Part shown: piece after piece, positions 1-10,588 of the stretch
Position numbering within the stretch: the stretch's first letter is position 1
Layout: each line of letters begins with the position of its first letter
NCBI GenBank assembly: GCA_022036555.1
Contig: CM039122.1
Span: forward strand, 46,985,600-47,049,599
Direction: 5' to 3'
DNA: 64,000 bases
Source: Microstegium vimineum
Lineage: Eukaryota; Streptophyta; Magnoliopsida; Poales; Poaceae
Notes under the pieces: generated by a model
What the model saw: the letters and a program-made list of their open reading frames with translations, nothing else
Told to the model about the DNA's origin: nothing
Databases searched by the model: none
Made by a program: the position numbers and the translations under genes

Positions 1-627
1 GACATCGGAAGCTGCCAGAAGGAATTCATCGGTAGACCCTAACTGCCAAGTGTCCGAGCACGACGCAAGGAGGTTTGTCGATGACAGAAAGGGCAAGGAG
101 GTTGCCGATGAGGGTAACGCGCCAACAGGGCTCTTGGGGGTGATTATCACTCACAAACAGCCAAGGCGATATCATCGGCAATCACGTGAGGAACGGTATC
201 GGCAAGAAGAAGAAGAGCATCAGGAATGGCTTCGACATAAAGACCACTAGAGGTGTCCCTTCTTCGTTCATTGCTGGGAGGAAGGCATCAAGCTGCCCAC
301 TGCCGATAACTGTCCAGAGTGCAATGGGTACTACAATGCCGATTGATCAGGTAAGAGACCTTGTTTTGATGATCAGGCACCTAGGTACGCCAGGCCGCTC
401 AGAGAGAACAGATCGGCACATGACCGACTGGGGGGTAGGCTCAGTGCCCATGATCGGCTTGGCAGGCGTGTTGACCAGGGGGAGCTGAAGGAGTTGGCCA
501 ATTCTAGAGTGCCTGACAAAGAGATATTCTCTAGAGATCCCAACATCGGAAGAAGTGCCGATGTAAGCAGGGGGAACAACACCAACCTGTCTGGAAGACC
601 AAGCTTCCTCCATAGTGCCCTAAGGGT
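1..627 (+). pseudogene. gag: gag C-terminal part, degenerate
   Basis: Read in the frame of position 50, the translation contains a CPFF..HCW...NCPEC pattern (about 251-330), the cysteine/histidine zinc region typical of Tat gag proteins, followed by two copies of an HDRLG(G/R)R repeat (about 419-475) and a conserved ELANSRVPD block. The protein would form the nucleocapsid part of the virus-like particle. TAG at 248-250 and TGA at 341-343 interrupt it, and around 605-628 the homology passes to another frame in which the protease follows. No start codon is visible because the window begins inside the gene. The frame is otherwise open, so the decay is fairly recent. Confidence 0.8.
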
Positions 628-1413
628 TTGACTAAGACCCAGAAGAGGAGGATTCAGCGCCAGCGCCGCGACGACCTGTATGACAGTGCAGAACCCTCGA
701 GAGAGAAGCAATGGAGGCCGAAGTGTAAGGACAGGGGTCCATCGGCAGATATAAACATGGTTGTCATGTTGCCGATGGAGTTCATGGTGTCCGTCAGCGA
801 TGATGAAGAGGCTGGCGATATAGCACAATTGGTACTGGATCCGATGACGGCTATCTTTGAAAGGCCTGCCGATGATGAGAGGCAGCACTTAAGGGCTCTG
901 TTTGTTAAGGGCAAAGTGGATGGTCAGCCGATGACCAAGATGCTAGTGGATGGTGGCGCATCGATCAATATAATGCCCTATGTCGTGTTCAGAAAGCTTG
1001 GCAAAGGTGATCAGGACTTGGTCGAGACCGACATGAAGCTCAAGGACTTCGAAGGCAATGTGTCAACCGCCATGGGAGCCGTATGTGTTGACTTAACCAT
1101 CGGCAGTAAGACTTTGCCGACAACGTTCTTTGTAATCAGCGGCAAAGGCACTTACAACTTGCTCCTCGGAAGGGATTGGATCCATGCTAATTGCTGTATC
1201 CCTTCTACTATGCATCAGAGCCTGGTACAGTGGATCGGGGACAGAATTGAAGTCGTCCGCGGTGAAGCTCCATCTACTGTTGCATCGGCAGAGTTGGACA
1301 CTTACGAGCAGACCAGGTGCATATCCGGCGAAGCCTGGGACAAGGAGTTCCTCAAAGTTGTCGATTACCGCATCAAGCCGATCCAAGCAGTCGGTCCTGA
1401 GGAGGAGTCTTAA
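628..1413 (+). pseudogene. pro: gag tail and retropepsin-like protease
   Basis: The open frame gives about 261 residues. It has a basic segment (KTQKRRIQRQRR) that normally joins gag to the protease, then an aspartic protease core with the active-site motif LVDGGASINIMP (DGGA instead of the usual DSGA, as in many Tat elements) and the second conserved strand LLLGRDWIHA. The role is maturation of the Gag-Pol polyprotein. The first codon in this frame is TTG, not ATG, so translation must come from upstream gag through the frame change near 605-628. It ends at TAA 1411-1413, which overlaps an ATG at 1413-1415 that opens the RT frame. Confidence 0.85.
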
Positions 1414-4400
1414 TGGATCAGTTCGCCGATGACGGAAAATTGGGGCAGGGCTTTACGTCTACCGATGACTTACTTGAGATCGACATCGGCGATGGTAGTA
1501 TACCTAGGCCCACTTTTATTAGTGCTAAGTTAGATTCCCAATGTAAGCAACAGTTAACCGATTTGTTGAAAGAGAATAAAGATTGTTTTGCTTGGGATTA
1601 TACAGAGATGCCTGGTTTAGACCGATCGATAGTTGAACATCGGTTACCCATCAAGTCTGGTTTCCAGCCACATCGGCAACCGGCCCGCCGATGCAATCCT
1701 ACTATCTTACCCGATATTAAGGCTGAGATTACTAAGTTAATCGAAGCTGGATTTATTCGGCAATGCCGATATGCCGATTGGATCTCTAATGTGGTTCCTG
1801 TGTATAAAAAGAATGGAAAACTTCGTGTTTGCATTGATTTCAGGAATCTGAATAAGGCTACGCCGATGGACGGCTACCCGATGCCCGTTGCCGATCTGCT
1901 GATCGATGCTGCTGCTGGACATCAAATTATTAGCTTCATGGATGGTAATGCTGGGTACAATCAAATATTCATGGCTGAAGAAGACATATCCAAGACTGCT
2001 TTCTGATGTCCAGGTCACGTTGGCTTGTTTGAGTGGGTAGTCATGACTTTTGGCTTGAAGAATGTCGGTGCTACTTATCAGAGGGCAATGAATTTTATCT
2101 TTCATAAGTATATCGGCACAATAGTTGAAATCTACATTGATGACGTGGTGGTTAAGTCTAGAGACTTCAAGAAGCATCTTGCCGATTTGCGGAAGATATT
2201 AGAGTGCACGAGGGAGCATGCGTTAAAGATGAATCCTAACAAGTGCGCATTTGGCGTATCGGCAGGGCAGTTTCTGGGTTTCATGGTGCATCAGAGAGGC
2301 ATTGAAATCGGCAGAAAGTCTATTGATGCAATTAACAAGGTGATTGCTCCCACCAACAAGACTGAGTTGCAGTCTCTGATCGGCAAGATTAATTTCATTA
2401 GAAGATTTATATCCAATCTGTCTGGTAAGATTAAATTTTTTAGTCCTCTGTTGAAGTTGAAAGCCGATCAAGAGTTTACATGGAAAGAAGAGCAGCAGTC
2501 AGCTTTAGAAGAGATTAAAAGATACTTGGTAAATTCTCCAGTCTTAGTTCCACCTCAACACGGGAAGCCTTTCAGGTTATATTTGTTTGCCGATGACGGT
2601 GTTATCGGATCAGCCTTGATTCAAGAGTTTGAAGGGAAGGAACGTGTAATATATTACCTAAGCAGAAGATTGGTGGATGCTGAAACCAGGTACTCGGCCA
2701 TAGAAAGATTGTGCTTATGTTTATATTTCTCTTGCATTAAATTGAGGCATTATTTACTGTCGGCCGAATGCACTGTTGTCTGCAAAGATGATGTGGTCAA
2801 GTACATGCTGTCAATGCCGATTTTGAGTGGACGAATCGGTAAGTGGATTTTGGCACTGTCAGAATTTGACCTAAGGTATGAATCGGCTAAGGCTGTTAAG
2901 GGTCAGGTGATGGCCGATTTTGTTACTCAGCACTGCAACATGGTGAGCTTTGTTGAGATTGCTCCTTGGGCTTTATTCTTTGATGGGTCTACGTGCAAGG
3001 ATGGAGCAGGTACTGGTATTCTCTTGATTTCACCCCGAGGACAGAGGTATGAGGTTTCATTGCCGATTGTTGCTACTTCGACAAACAATCAGGCTGAGTA
3101 CCAAGCTTTGCTTAAGGGTTTAGAACTACTCAGGGAGGTACGTGCCGATGCTGTTGAAGTCTTCGGTGATTCCATGCTGGTGATTAATCAGTTGATCAGG
3201 ACATATGAATGCCGAAGCGAAGTGTTAATTGCAGCCCATGAGCGGTGTTTGCGGTTGTTAAAGGAGTTCAAAGAATACCGCCTTGAACACATTCCAAGGT
3301 TGCATAATGAAGAGGCCAATCGGTTAGCACAGAATGCCTCGGGATATCAGCCGATTCAAGTCATGACATCGGTAACAGTTGCCGATGACTGGAAAAAGGA
3401 GATTGCCGATTACTTGAGGGATCCATCCAGGAAAGTTGAAAGACGTCTAAGGTTCCAAGCTACTAAGTATGTGCTCCTTGATAATGAGTTGTATTATCGG
3501 ACAATTGAGGGGGTTTTACTTAGATGTCTTGGCAAAGAGGAATCGAAAGAGTTGATGGGTGAGATCCATGAAGGTGTATGTGGAGCGCATCAATTGGCAT
3601 TCAAGATGAAGTGGATGATTAGGCGGAATGGATATTATTGGCTGACAATCCTTGAAGATTGCTTCAAATATTTCAAAGGGTGTCAGGACTGTCAGAAGTT
3701 TGGTAATGTGCAAAGGGCGCCTGCATCGGCAATGAATCCTATAATTAAGCCTTGGTCGTTCAGAGGATGGGCTATTGATCTCATCGGCCAGATTTATCCG
3801 CCGTCGAGCAAGGGGCACAAGTTCATACTTGTTGCTATCGATTACTGCACCAAATGGGTTGAGGCAATCCCCTTGAAGAGGGTGACATCGGCGAACATGG
3901 TGGATTTCGTTAAGGAGCACATCGTTTACCGATTTGGTATTCCTCAGACTATTACTACCGATCAAGGGACCATGTTCACATCGGGAGAGTTTGATGACTT
4001 TGCTGCTAGCATGGGTTTCAAGGTGTTAAATTCTTCTCCTTATTATGCTCAAGCTAATGGTCAAGCTGAAGCGACCAATAAAGGAGTCATTAAGCTTATA
4101 AAGCGCAAGATTGAGGAAAACCCTAGAAGGTGGCACATGGTATTAAACGAAGCTTTGTGGTCATATCGGATGGCTTGTCATGGTGCAACCAAGGTCTCGC
4201 CGTATCAGTTGGTTTATGGACACGATGCTGTCCTACCTTGGGAAATTAAAACTGGTTCTAGGTGATTATCTTTTCAGGGTCAATTGATGACCGATGATTA
4301 TATTACTCTGATGAAAGATGAGTTAGAAGATTTGGCAGGTCATCGGTTGAGGGCATTGATTAGCATTGAAGAGAATAAGAAGAGGGTTGCTCGATGGTAT

Positions 4401-4646
4401 GACAAGAAAGTAAAAGTGAAGGAGTTTGCCGATGGCGATTTGGTTTGGAAGTTGATTTTACCGATTGGGACTAAGAGCTCTAAATTTGGAAAATGGTCCC
4501 CTAATTGGGAGGGTCCTTATCGGATAAAACAGTCTGCTCCTGGTAATGCGTACATTTTGGAAACTCTCGAAGAAGTTGCGTTTTCTAGAGCGATCAACGG
4601 CAAATACTTAAAGAGGTATTACCCTAGCATATGGGTAGATGCATAA
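1413..4646 (+). pseudogene. pol: pol: reverse transcriptase, RNase H (two), integrase; two in-frame TGA stops
   Basis: One frame runs from the ATG at 1413 to TAA at 4644-4646 but is cut by TGA at 2004-2006 (inside RT, after DISKTAF) and TGA at 4263-4265 (after integrase motif PWEIKTGSR). RT shows LRVCIDFRNLNKATP and the catalytic YIDD at 2133-2144. A connection/RNase H remnant (LSRRLVDAETRYSAIE) is followed by a second, archaeal-type RNase H starting at FFDGSTCKDGAG near 2980. Integrase has the HHCC zinc region (HEGVCGAH...CQDCQ) and a D-D-E core (AIDLIG, TTDQGT, GQAEATNK). A C-terminal integrase/chromatin-interaction tail lies at 4284-4646. Both TGA codons sit where an arginine is common in relatives, which fits C-to-T decay at methylated CpG. 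Confidence 0.93.
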
Positions 4647-4762
4647 TGCTCAGTCGAATGCCGATGAAAGAAAAAATATAAAACATCGGTAAAAACAAAC
4701 TGGCATTATATTACAAGTCAAAATCAAGTATCACGTTACAATTTTTGCCGATACAACAGACA

Positions 4763-7700
4763 TTACAGCAAGGAGTGGATAACTGATATCGCACGCAGGC
4801 AAATTTGCTCTATGTCGTCCATCTCCTTGGCGTCGGCATCGGCAGAGCCCTCGACCGACTTGATTTTCTTTTTCCATAGTATAGCCTGTCGTGCATTCTG
4901 GTCCCTTTCTTGCCGCAGGACCTTGATGGAGTCGGATAGTTGGGTTCTCTGCTGGTTGGCTGCAGTCAGATCCCCCTCAACCTTCTGTAACTCCGCAAGC
5001 AGCTCCTCCTTCTTTGCCGACAGTCGGGAAATTTCTTGATCAAGGTTGCCGATGGAGACTTCTGCTTGGCCGATGCCTTTGTGCTTCTCATCGGCAATGT
5101 GTTTGAATTTGAGCTTCTCTTCTTCGCTCTTGGCTTGAGCGGCCCTATCGGCGATACGACGGGCAAGCCTCTGGTACTGGATCTGTTTGATGTCGATAGA
5201 AGCTGCCTGGAGAAGGACTTCTGCTACGTCGGCGGAGAGATGGCTTCGGATGTCCTTGAATGCAATCCTTGCTGCCGATGAATCCTGGATGAGTTGAGAC
5301 GTGTCTTGTAGCAGCAAGGAAAGCAACTCTTCTAGCCTAGATTTGACCTCTGCCGACAAGGTTGGGACGGAGCTCTCCTCTTCATCGTCATCGGGGACGT
5401 CGACGGCAAAGGAAAATAAGTTGTCCGCTTGAATGCGGCCTTGACGTACGTCCTCGGTCTAAAGGTTCAAGCTGTAAGAGAAGAGGCTGTCCGGAGAATC
5501 TTGAGCCTGAAAACAGAGGTTAGAGTTTGCCGATCGGAAGAGTGTATTGTAAGCTTTGGGATGATTAACTTACCGCCTTGAAGCGGATCTCCTGCCTGGG
5601 ACTTGGTATGCTGGATGGTCCAGCTTCATCATGGACGACGGCCGCAGATGCCGATGATTGGGCCGGAGAGGCAGTCGGTGCCATCGGTACTGGTGGTGCT
5701 ATCATCGGCGCCGCTTCCGACGTGGCGGCTGGTTCACGTGGTGACGATGCTGCCCTCTCATCGGCTGATGGTGCCGATACTGATGCTACCTCCGCTGCTA
5801 CGGCGGGTGTTGTTTCTTCGTTGAGCCCAGCCGGTACCGATGCCGATGCCGCTTCGGTTGTCGCAGCAGCTGCTATCTCCTGGCTGGGGGCATCATCCAT
5901 CGGTTGATCAGGCGCAGAAGCCGATGGAGGTTCTGCCAATGACCCGCCGACGGTTAGTGCGATTGGGACCGGAGGTAGTCTTGCTGGCGGCACATCGGCA
6001 GCTGATGGTGCAGTTGGAGTCGATGGTGGAGGAGAAGCTAGCCTCAGACGCCTCTTCTTCGTCGGCGCAGCAGCAGGGGAGCCGACCCGCTTTGATGAAG
6101 ACCGGGGGGCATCGGCAGCCGGGCTAGAAGGTGTTTGCCTGCTGGAAGCAGATGCCGATGACCATAGTGCCTGAAAATACAAAGCAAGTTATACAAAATA
6201 AATGTTGCCGATGAAGCAGTATGTAATCGGTACAAGTAAAGATGAGTTTACTGCATAAATTCGCGTCAAGGTAACAGCGGCAGCCGATGTGGCCTGAGCT
6301 TTTGTAGGTGTCGGCGTAGGTACCTGTTGAGGCGTGAAGGCGGCCAGCGTCGGAGCTTTGTTGCCGATGATCGATATGGGGCCCATTATCCGAAGAATAA
6401 AGGGCCTACCACTATTGCTCGTTGTGGGGACTGGATCATCGGCCTGTCAGGCGCAAAGGGGTTAGGTGATGATACCGATGACAAAAAATAAAGTAATAAA
6501 AATACATCAGATAGCAGACTTACTGCATCATCGGGGATGATGTAATCGGCGTCAATCAAGTGCCGATAATAGTGCGAAGACTTGGCAAGTAACTGGCACT
6601 TCCACTCTTGCCACCAAGACTTGAACTCATTGGTGATGAAGGAGGTTGGCGACCAGGAAGACAAGTCAAGGTCTGACAGATCGGCATCGGCAGGGAGGCT
6701 GATGACTTTATTCCAGTCCAGATTGCTGAAGATTGTCTGCCTAGGTCTTACTACTTTGGAGAAGCAGAGCTTGATCGGCAGTTGGCCAAATGCCAGTTGT
6801 CTCGCTGCTGCCGATGGGTAGTAAAACTCATAGGATGGCGAAGCATTCTTCCTAGATCCAAAGATATTCACTGGGATGGCTCGGGGAGTGATGCTGGCTC
6901 TCATGATTGCTTGGTTCTCACGCAAGCTCATGTCAGACAAGTTGAACAGCAACGAGAACTGGTTGTGTTCGTCAAGATATGGCCACCAGGTCCGTTCCGA
7001 GGAGGGAAGTCCGTTGTAGAACTTCTGGAAATAGTAGCCGAAGTGCTCTACATCGGCATCAGTACCTGGCAGCACTATGATAGTCTCTCCAAAGTTAAGC
7101 GGAGGGCGAGTTGCCGATTCGTCATCGTCGTATCGGTAATCTTCTGATATGTCCCTCGGGAATTGTTGGGCAAACAGATCAAACTCGAGAGCCTTGTGCA
7201 TGTGTGCATTCAGCCATAGATTGACAAACCACCAAGGGCCTCCAAGATTGCCGATGGGTTCTCCTAGCAGTAGCTTCTGGGACACTTGATGCAGCAATCG
7301 GTATACTGATCCAAGAAGGTATCTGCCTAAGGGAAGCCTTGTTCCATCGGCAAGTAGCTCGGCTGCTGGAAGGTGCATTGTGGTCGGACCGACGGTTTTG
7401 CCGCAGAAGACAAACTTCTCCAGCCACATGTTCAGGAAGATGGCATGCTCCCGTTGGTTTACCGATCCGGTTTTCTGGTTTTCCTTGATGTAGCCCGTCC
7501 AACCGCCGATATTCCGGGTATTCATCTTATACTCGGCTTTTCTGTTGAAGAGGGTGAAGGTATCGGCAGAGGTGATGTCCAAGCCGGTCAACATATAGAC
7601 ATCGGCAAGGGTTGGGTAGCTGGTCCATGCCTAAAGAGGAAAGCGTTCATACTATCGGACCAGAAGTATGATGCTGCCATCATTAAGTTTTCGTTCTTCT

Positions 7701-8120
7701 CCATGTCGGCAATTGAGAGCCTGACACACTGATCCAGATTACGCTCCTGCCAGTACACTTGTTGTGATCTGATTATTCTCAAGTACCAGTTCTTCCATCC
7801 CTTAGTAGGCTTGGGCCATGAGCGGAATGTGTTCTTTCACAGTCCTAGATCAAAGCTCTCAGATCTGAGCGGTACCCGGTTGGTTTCTGCGTTAATGATG
7901 AAGGTGGGGTCTAGATTGCCCATTGGACCTAGGCAGCTGAGGTTGGAACCGGCGAGGGGAATCACTACCTTATTGTACAGTTCCTAGGGTTCGAAGAAGG
8001 AGGAACGAATCAGAAAAAGAATGGGGATAAATCCAGATTTATGCGAGAAAAGGAACCAGTAGAAGGGTGGATTAGGCGGAGGATGAATCTTACCTTTGGG
8101 ATGTCGACTTGGATCGCCAT
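4763..8120 (-). pseudogene. antisense spliced gene of the retrotransposon: plant mobile domain (PMD) protein
   Basis: Five exons can be read on the - strand: 8120-8094, 7983-6524, 6443-6252, 6170-5574 and 5506-4763. All introns are phase 0, have GT/AG ends and are short (110, 80, 81 and 67 bp). Exon 1 starts MAIQVDIPK. Exon 2 carries the aminotransferase-like plant mobile domain (FLNMWLEKFVFCG, GGPWWFVNLWLNAHMHK). Exon 4 is Pro/Ala/Ser-rich with a basic KKRRLRL nuclear-localisation-like block. Exon 5 is a long coiled coil (about 180 residues). The product would be about 1000 residues. This copy is broken by a TGA at 7839-7837, a one-base loss in a C-run near 7613-7617 (exon 2 is 1460 bp, one short of a multiple of three) and TAG at 5461-5459. 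PMD genes in Ty3/gypsy elements are known; their function in the element is not settled. Confidence 0.82.
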
Positions 8121-8275
8121 TGAAAACGAGGGATGCTTGCAGTTCGTCCTTGGATGGTGAAGGAGCACTGTTGCTCGAGCTTGTGTTCTTCAGCGCGGCT
8201 GGAGGTTAAAGACGAAGGCAGGAAGGTGAAAGTGAAAATGGGCTCGGGTAAAAAGGACGGTGTGGATCCCGGTAA

Positions 8276-8287
8276 TTTTTATAAGCC
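8276..8287 (-). promoter_or_regulatory. TATA-like box of the antisense gene
   Basis: On the - strand this reads GGCTTATAAAAA, about 160 bp upstream of the ATG at 8120. It is the only TATA-like stretch between the antisense ATG and the polypurine tract, so the antisense gene may have its own promoter inside the element rather than using the LTR. Position and sequence are seen; the promoter role is inferred. Confidence 0.4.
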
Positions 8288-8536
8288 TGTTCAGGGGTAT
8301 TTTGGGGTTCTGTTTCACACTGTGCAGGAATGTGGAGAGGCCCACGGTAGATACGCGCGGTGATCGAGGTGGTCTGTAACTGTTTGTGCTACAATCGAGG
8401 GATTTTATTATTAAATTGCAGTTCCACACGCGGGGATCGAGGAAACCGTACACCTATCTCGGGGGTAACGGCTACAGCAACGGCTACAACAACGACTACA
8501 GTGGAAAGAATTTCGGCACGTAAAGTTATACGCTCC

Positions 8537-8550
8537 GAAACTGGGGGGCA
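8537..8550 (+). other. polypurine tract
   Basis: The purine-rich string ACTGGGGGGCA lies directly before the TG that begins the 3' LTR, the expected place of the plus-strand primer in reverse transcription. Confidence 0.7.
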
Positions 8551-9648
8551 TGTATTGACACCGTTTTTCGACACGTGTCAAATGTGCCAAGGTTTGACTG
8601 ATCAGTGGCCGTTCTCCATCGGCATCGGGAGAATTTTTGAGCCGATGTTGCCGATGAGAAAGTGCTGCGGGAAGACCAAGTGCGTTGCCGATGGAAGCTG
8701 ATGTGCTTTGCCGACAAGTTAATTGGTGAAGTCTTGCTGAAACTGATTGCCGATGAGAAGTCATCGCCGATGGCTTGCCGATTGCCGATGGGGGATGGTT
8801 GCCGATTGCCGATGGAAGATGGTTGCCGATTGCCGATAAGGGCTCATTGCCGGTTGCCGACGAAGAGATGCTGCCGATTGCCGATCGGGAAAGTATTGCC
8901 GATGCCGATGGGCGTGACTTAGTACTTGGCGGCAGCGGAGGATTACAAGTGGCCAAAGAAGGAAGGTGCGGATTGAAGAGGTCTGCCGATGGAAAGTTTC
9001 CATCGAAAGGAAGTATAAAGAAACTGGTGTCTTGTACCAGTATTATTATAGTAGTTTGAGTCCGACTCTTGCATGGGTCGTTCATTTTCCTTTAAAATAG
9101 GTGTGTTTGTTTAGGAAATAAATATTGTTATCCGGCTCCTGCGCGAGTCAGTTTCCTTAGAAGTAGGAGTTTGTTTTAGAAAGGATATGTGTCGTGTCTT
9201 TGTACAACTCTCTATGCGGGAGTATAAATATGTGCCCGAGGGCCATGGAAAAAACAATTCAATTCAAAAACAAACCAATTTTATCTTATTCTACCTTTTA
9301 TCGTAATTTACCCTTTTTATGCATTAGTTATAGCTATCAACGAGTTCTTCAAGTTTTCGACGGGCTGCATCATCCTGATCTCCGTCAAATTCTTGCTAGT
9401 TCCGCGTGGGAGTACCTCTGAGCTTTGGCAATCCGGGCGCATCGCTGTTTGCCTCGTTCAGCTCTGCTCTAGTTATCCTTGATCAGTCTGAGCCTTGACG
9501 TCCGGGCGCATCGTTGTCGTCTCGTTCAGTTTGTTCTAGTTATCATCTTTGTCGATTGATCGGTCAAATCGACTGGCACGCCTCCGGAATACTAAGCTTT
9601 GGGTAATAGCCTGAGGTGTTTACAGATCTGACGCTTTTTGTGTCAACA
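8551..9648 (+). repeat. 3' LTR of the Ty3/gypsy element
   Basis: The LTR starts TGTATTGACACC and ends GTGTCAACA, so the ends form the usual short TG...CA inverted repeat, length 1098 bp. Its first third (about 8640-9000) is a near-tandem field of TGCCGAT units, many as TTGCCGATTGCCGAT doublets. A TATA box and a transcript-like 5' leader follow in the right half. The 5' LTR is outside the window, so identity between the LTRs (insertion age) cannot be judged. Confidence 0.85.
9223..9230 (+). promoter_or_regulatory. LTR TATA box
   Basis: TATAAATA lies in the right half of the LTR, with GC-richer sequence before it and about 420 bp to the LTR end. This is the standard place of the RNA polymerase II promoter in plant LTRs, so transcription would start near 9255-9265. 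Confidence 0.6.
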
Positions 9649-10588
9649 CTATTCCAAGGTATAAGTTAAATCTCGCAGGATCGGTAGTCGGTAGTTGTAC
9701 GCCTACCGATTCAAGCATGGGACTGTTTCGTCCTGCCCTGATTAATGTAGGGATAAACACATATTTGTTTATGCATGCAGTACATGCACAACATGTCTGA
9801 ATGTGTGGTGTGATTTCGCAGGCACATAGCAGTGTGTCTTATATCATCGTCAGCATAAACTTGATTTTCTTTTCTGCTGATGATTTATCCACGTACATAA
9901 AGCTAAGTTAATATGACAATTTAAAACTAGCGGCATGACTAGCAAATATACAAACTCATGCATACAGTGACATGAAGTCATGAATGCCGCAGCCAATGCA
10001 TAGCACGGCATGAAGACCGTCATCTCGTTTGAAGTCGTGGTTGCGTCTGCACAGCAAGACAATCTGAATCTGAATTTTGTCGTCACAGCCTGTAGCTGAA
10101 CTATTTTGAACAAATTTATCATCTGGAGTTATTTTTCTTGTGCACGGATGCACAGAAAGGTCATATGTGTGCTTGACGTACATTGCCTCTGCCTAAGCTA
10201 CAGTTTGCGAAAAGTATCCTGGACTATGGTTGTCGATCTGCATGAAAATTAGCGACAAGCTCATCCTAGACCATCTCGGGTGTGGATCTATATATAAACC
10301 GTTTTTTTTCCTTCTGGACTCGTAGTCGTGCCATAGGCCATCAGCAAGTCGTCATCGGCTTGAAGCCACATGTCTACACGACCCACCGAATTGGCATTCA
10401 CCAATGTTGGATGCAACACCGAGACGGCGAAACCCTCTGCTTGTTGGCACGTTCCCGCACCAGTGTTGCTCGCCCGCACGCGAGGCATCATCCGCTCGCT
10501 CGTATTAAGAAAGAGTCTCGTAGTATACAGAAGGGACTGCCAGGACTTCACAAGTCCGTCATCAAGCCAGAAGCAGTAACGTATCCGT
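9649..10588. other. non-coding stretch between the two retroelements
   Basis: No homologous protein is recognisable. A TATA-like TATATATAAACC occurs at 10289-10300, followed by a 69-codon open frame with ATG at 10370 (ends 10579) that resembles nothing I know. Part of this stretch may be the 5' portion of the copia remnant to the right, because the first hairpins of that element's type appear at 10593-10616. Confidence 0.5.

Larger units (their letters stand above)
1..9648 (+). mobile_element. Ty3/gypsy LTR retrotransposon, Tat lineage, 5' end outside window
   Basis: In order on the + strand I see a gag tail with a CCHC-like region, a retropepsin, RT, RNase H, a second RNase H-like domain, integrase, then an antisense spliced gene, a polypurine tract and a 3' LTR. 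The duplicated RNase H and the extra gene between integrase and LTR are hallmarks of the Tat lineage. The 5' LTR, primer binding site and start of gag lie left of the window. The coding frames carry several nonsense codons and frameshifts, so this copy is not autonomous. The right boundary is the CA at 9647-9648; the next five bases (ctatt) would be the target duplication but cannot be confirmed without the left end. Confidence 0.93.

Noticed and set aside
5578..5907. Long + strand open frames across 5.5-6.1 kb
   Set aside because: They are shadows of the Pro/Ala-rich exon of the antisense gene.
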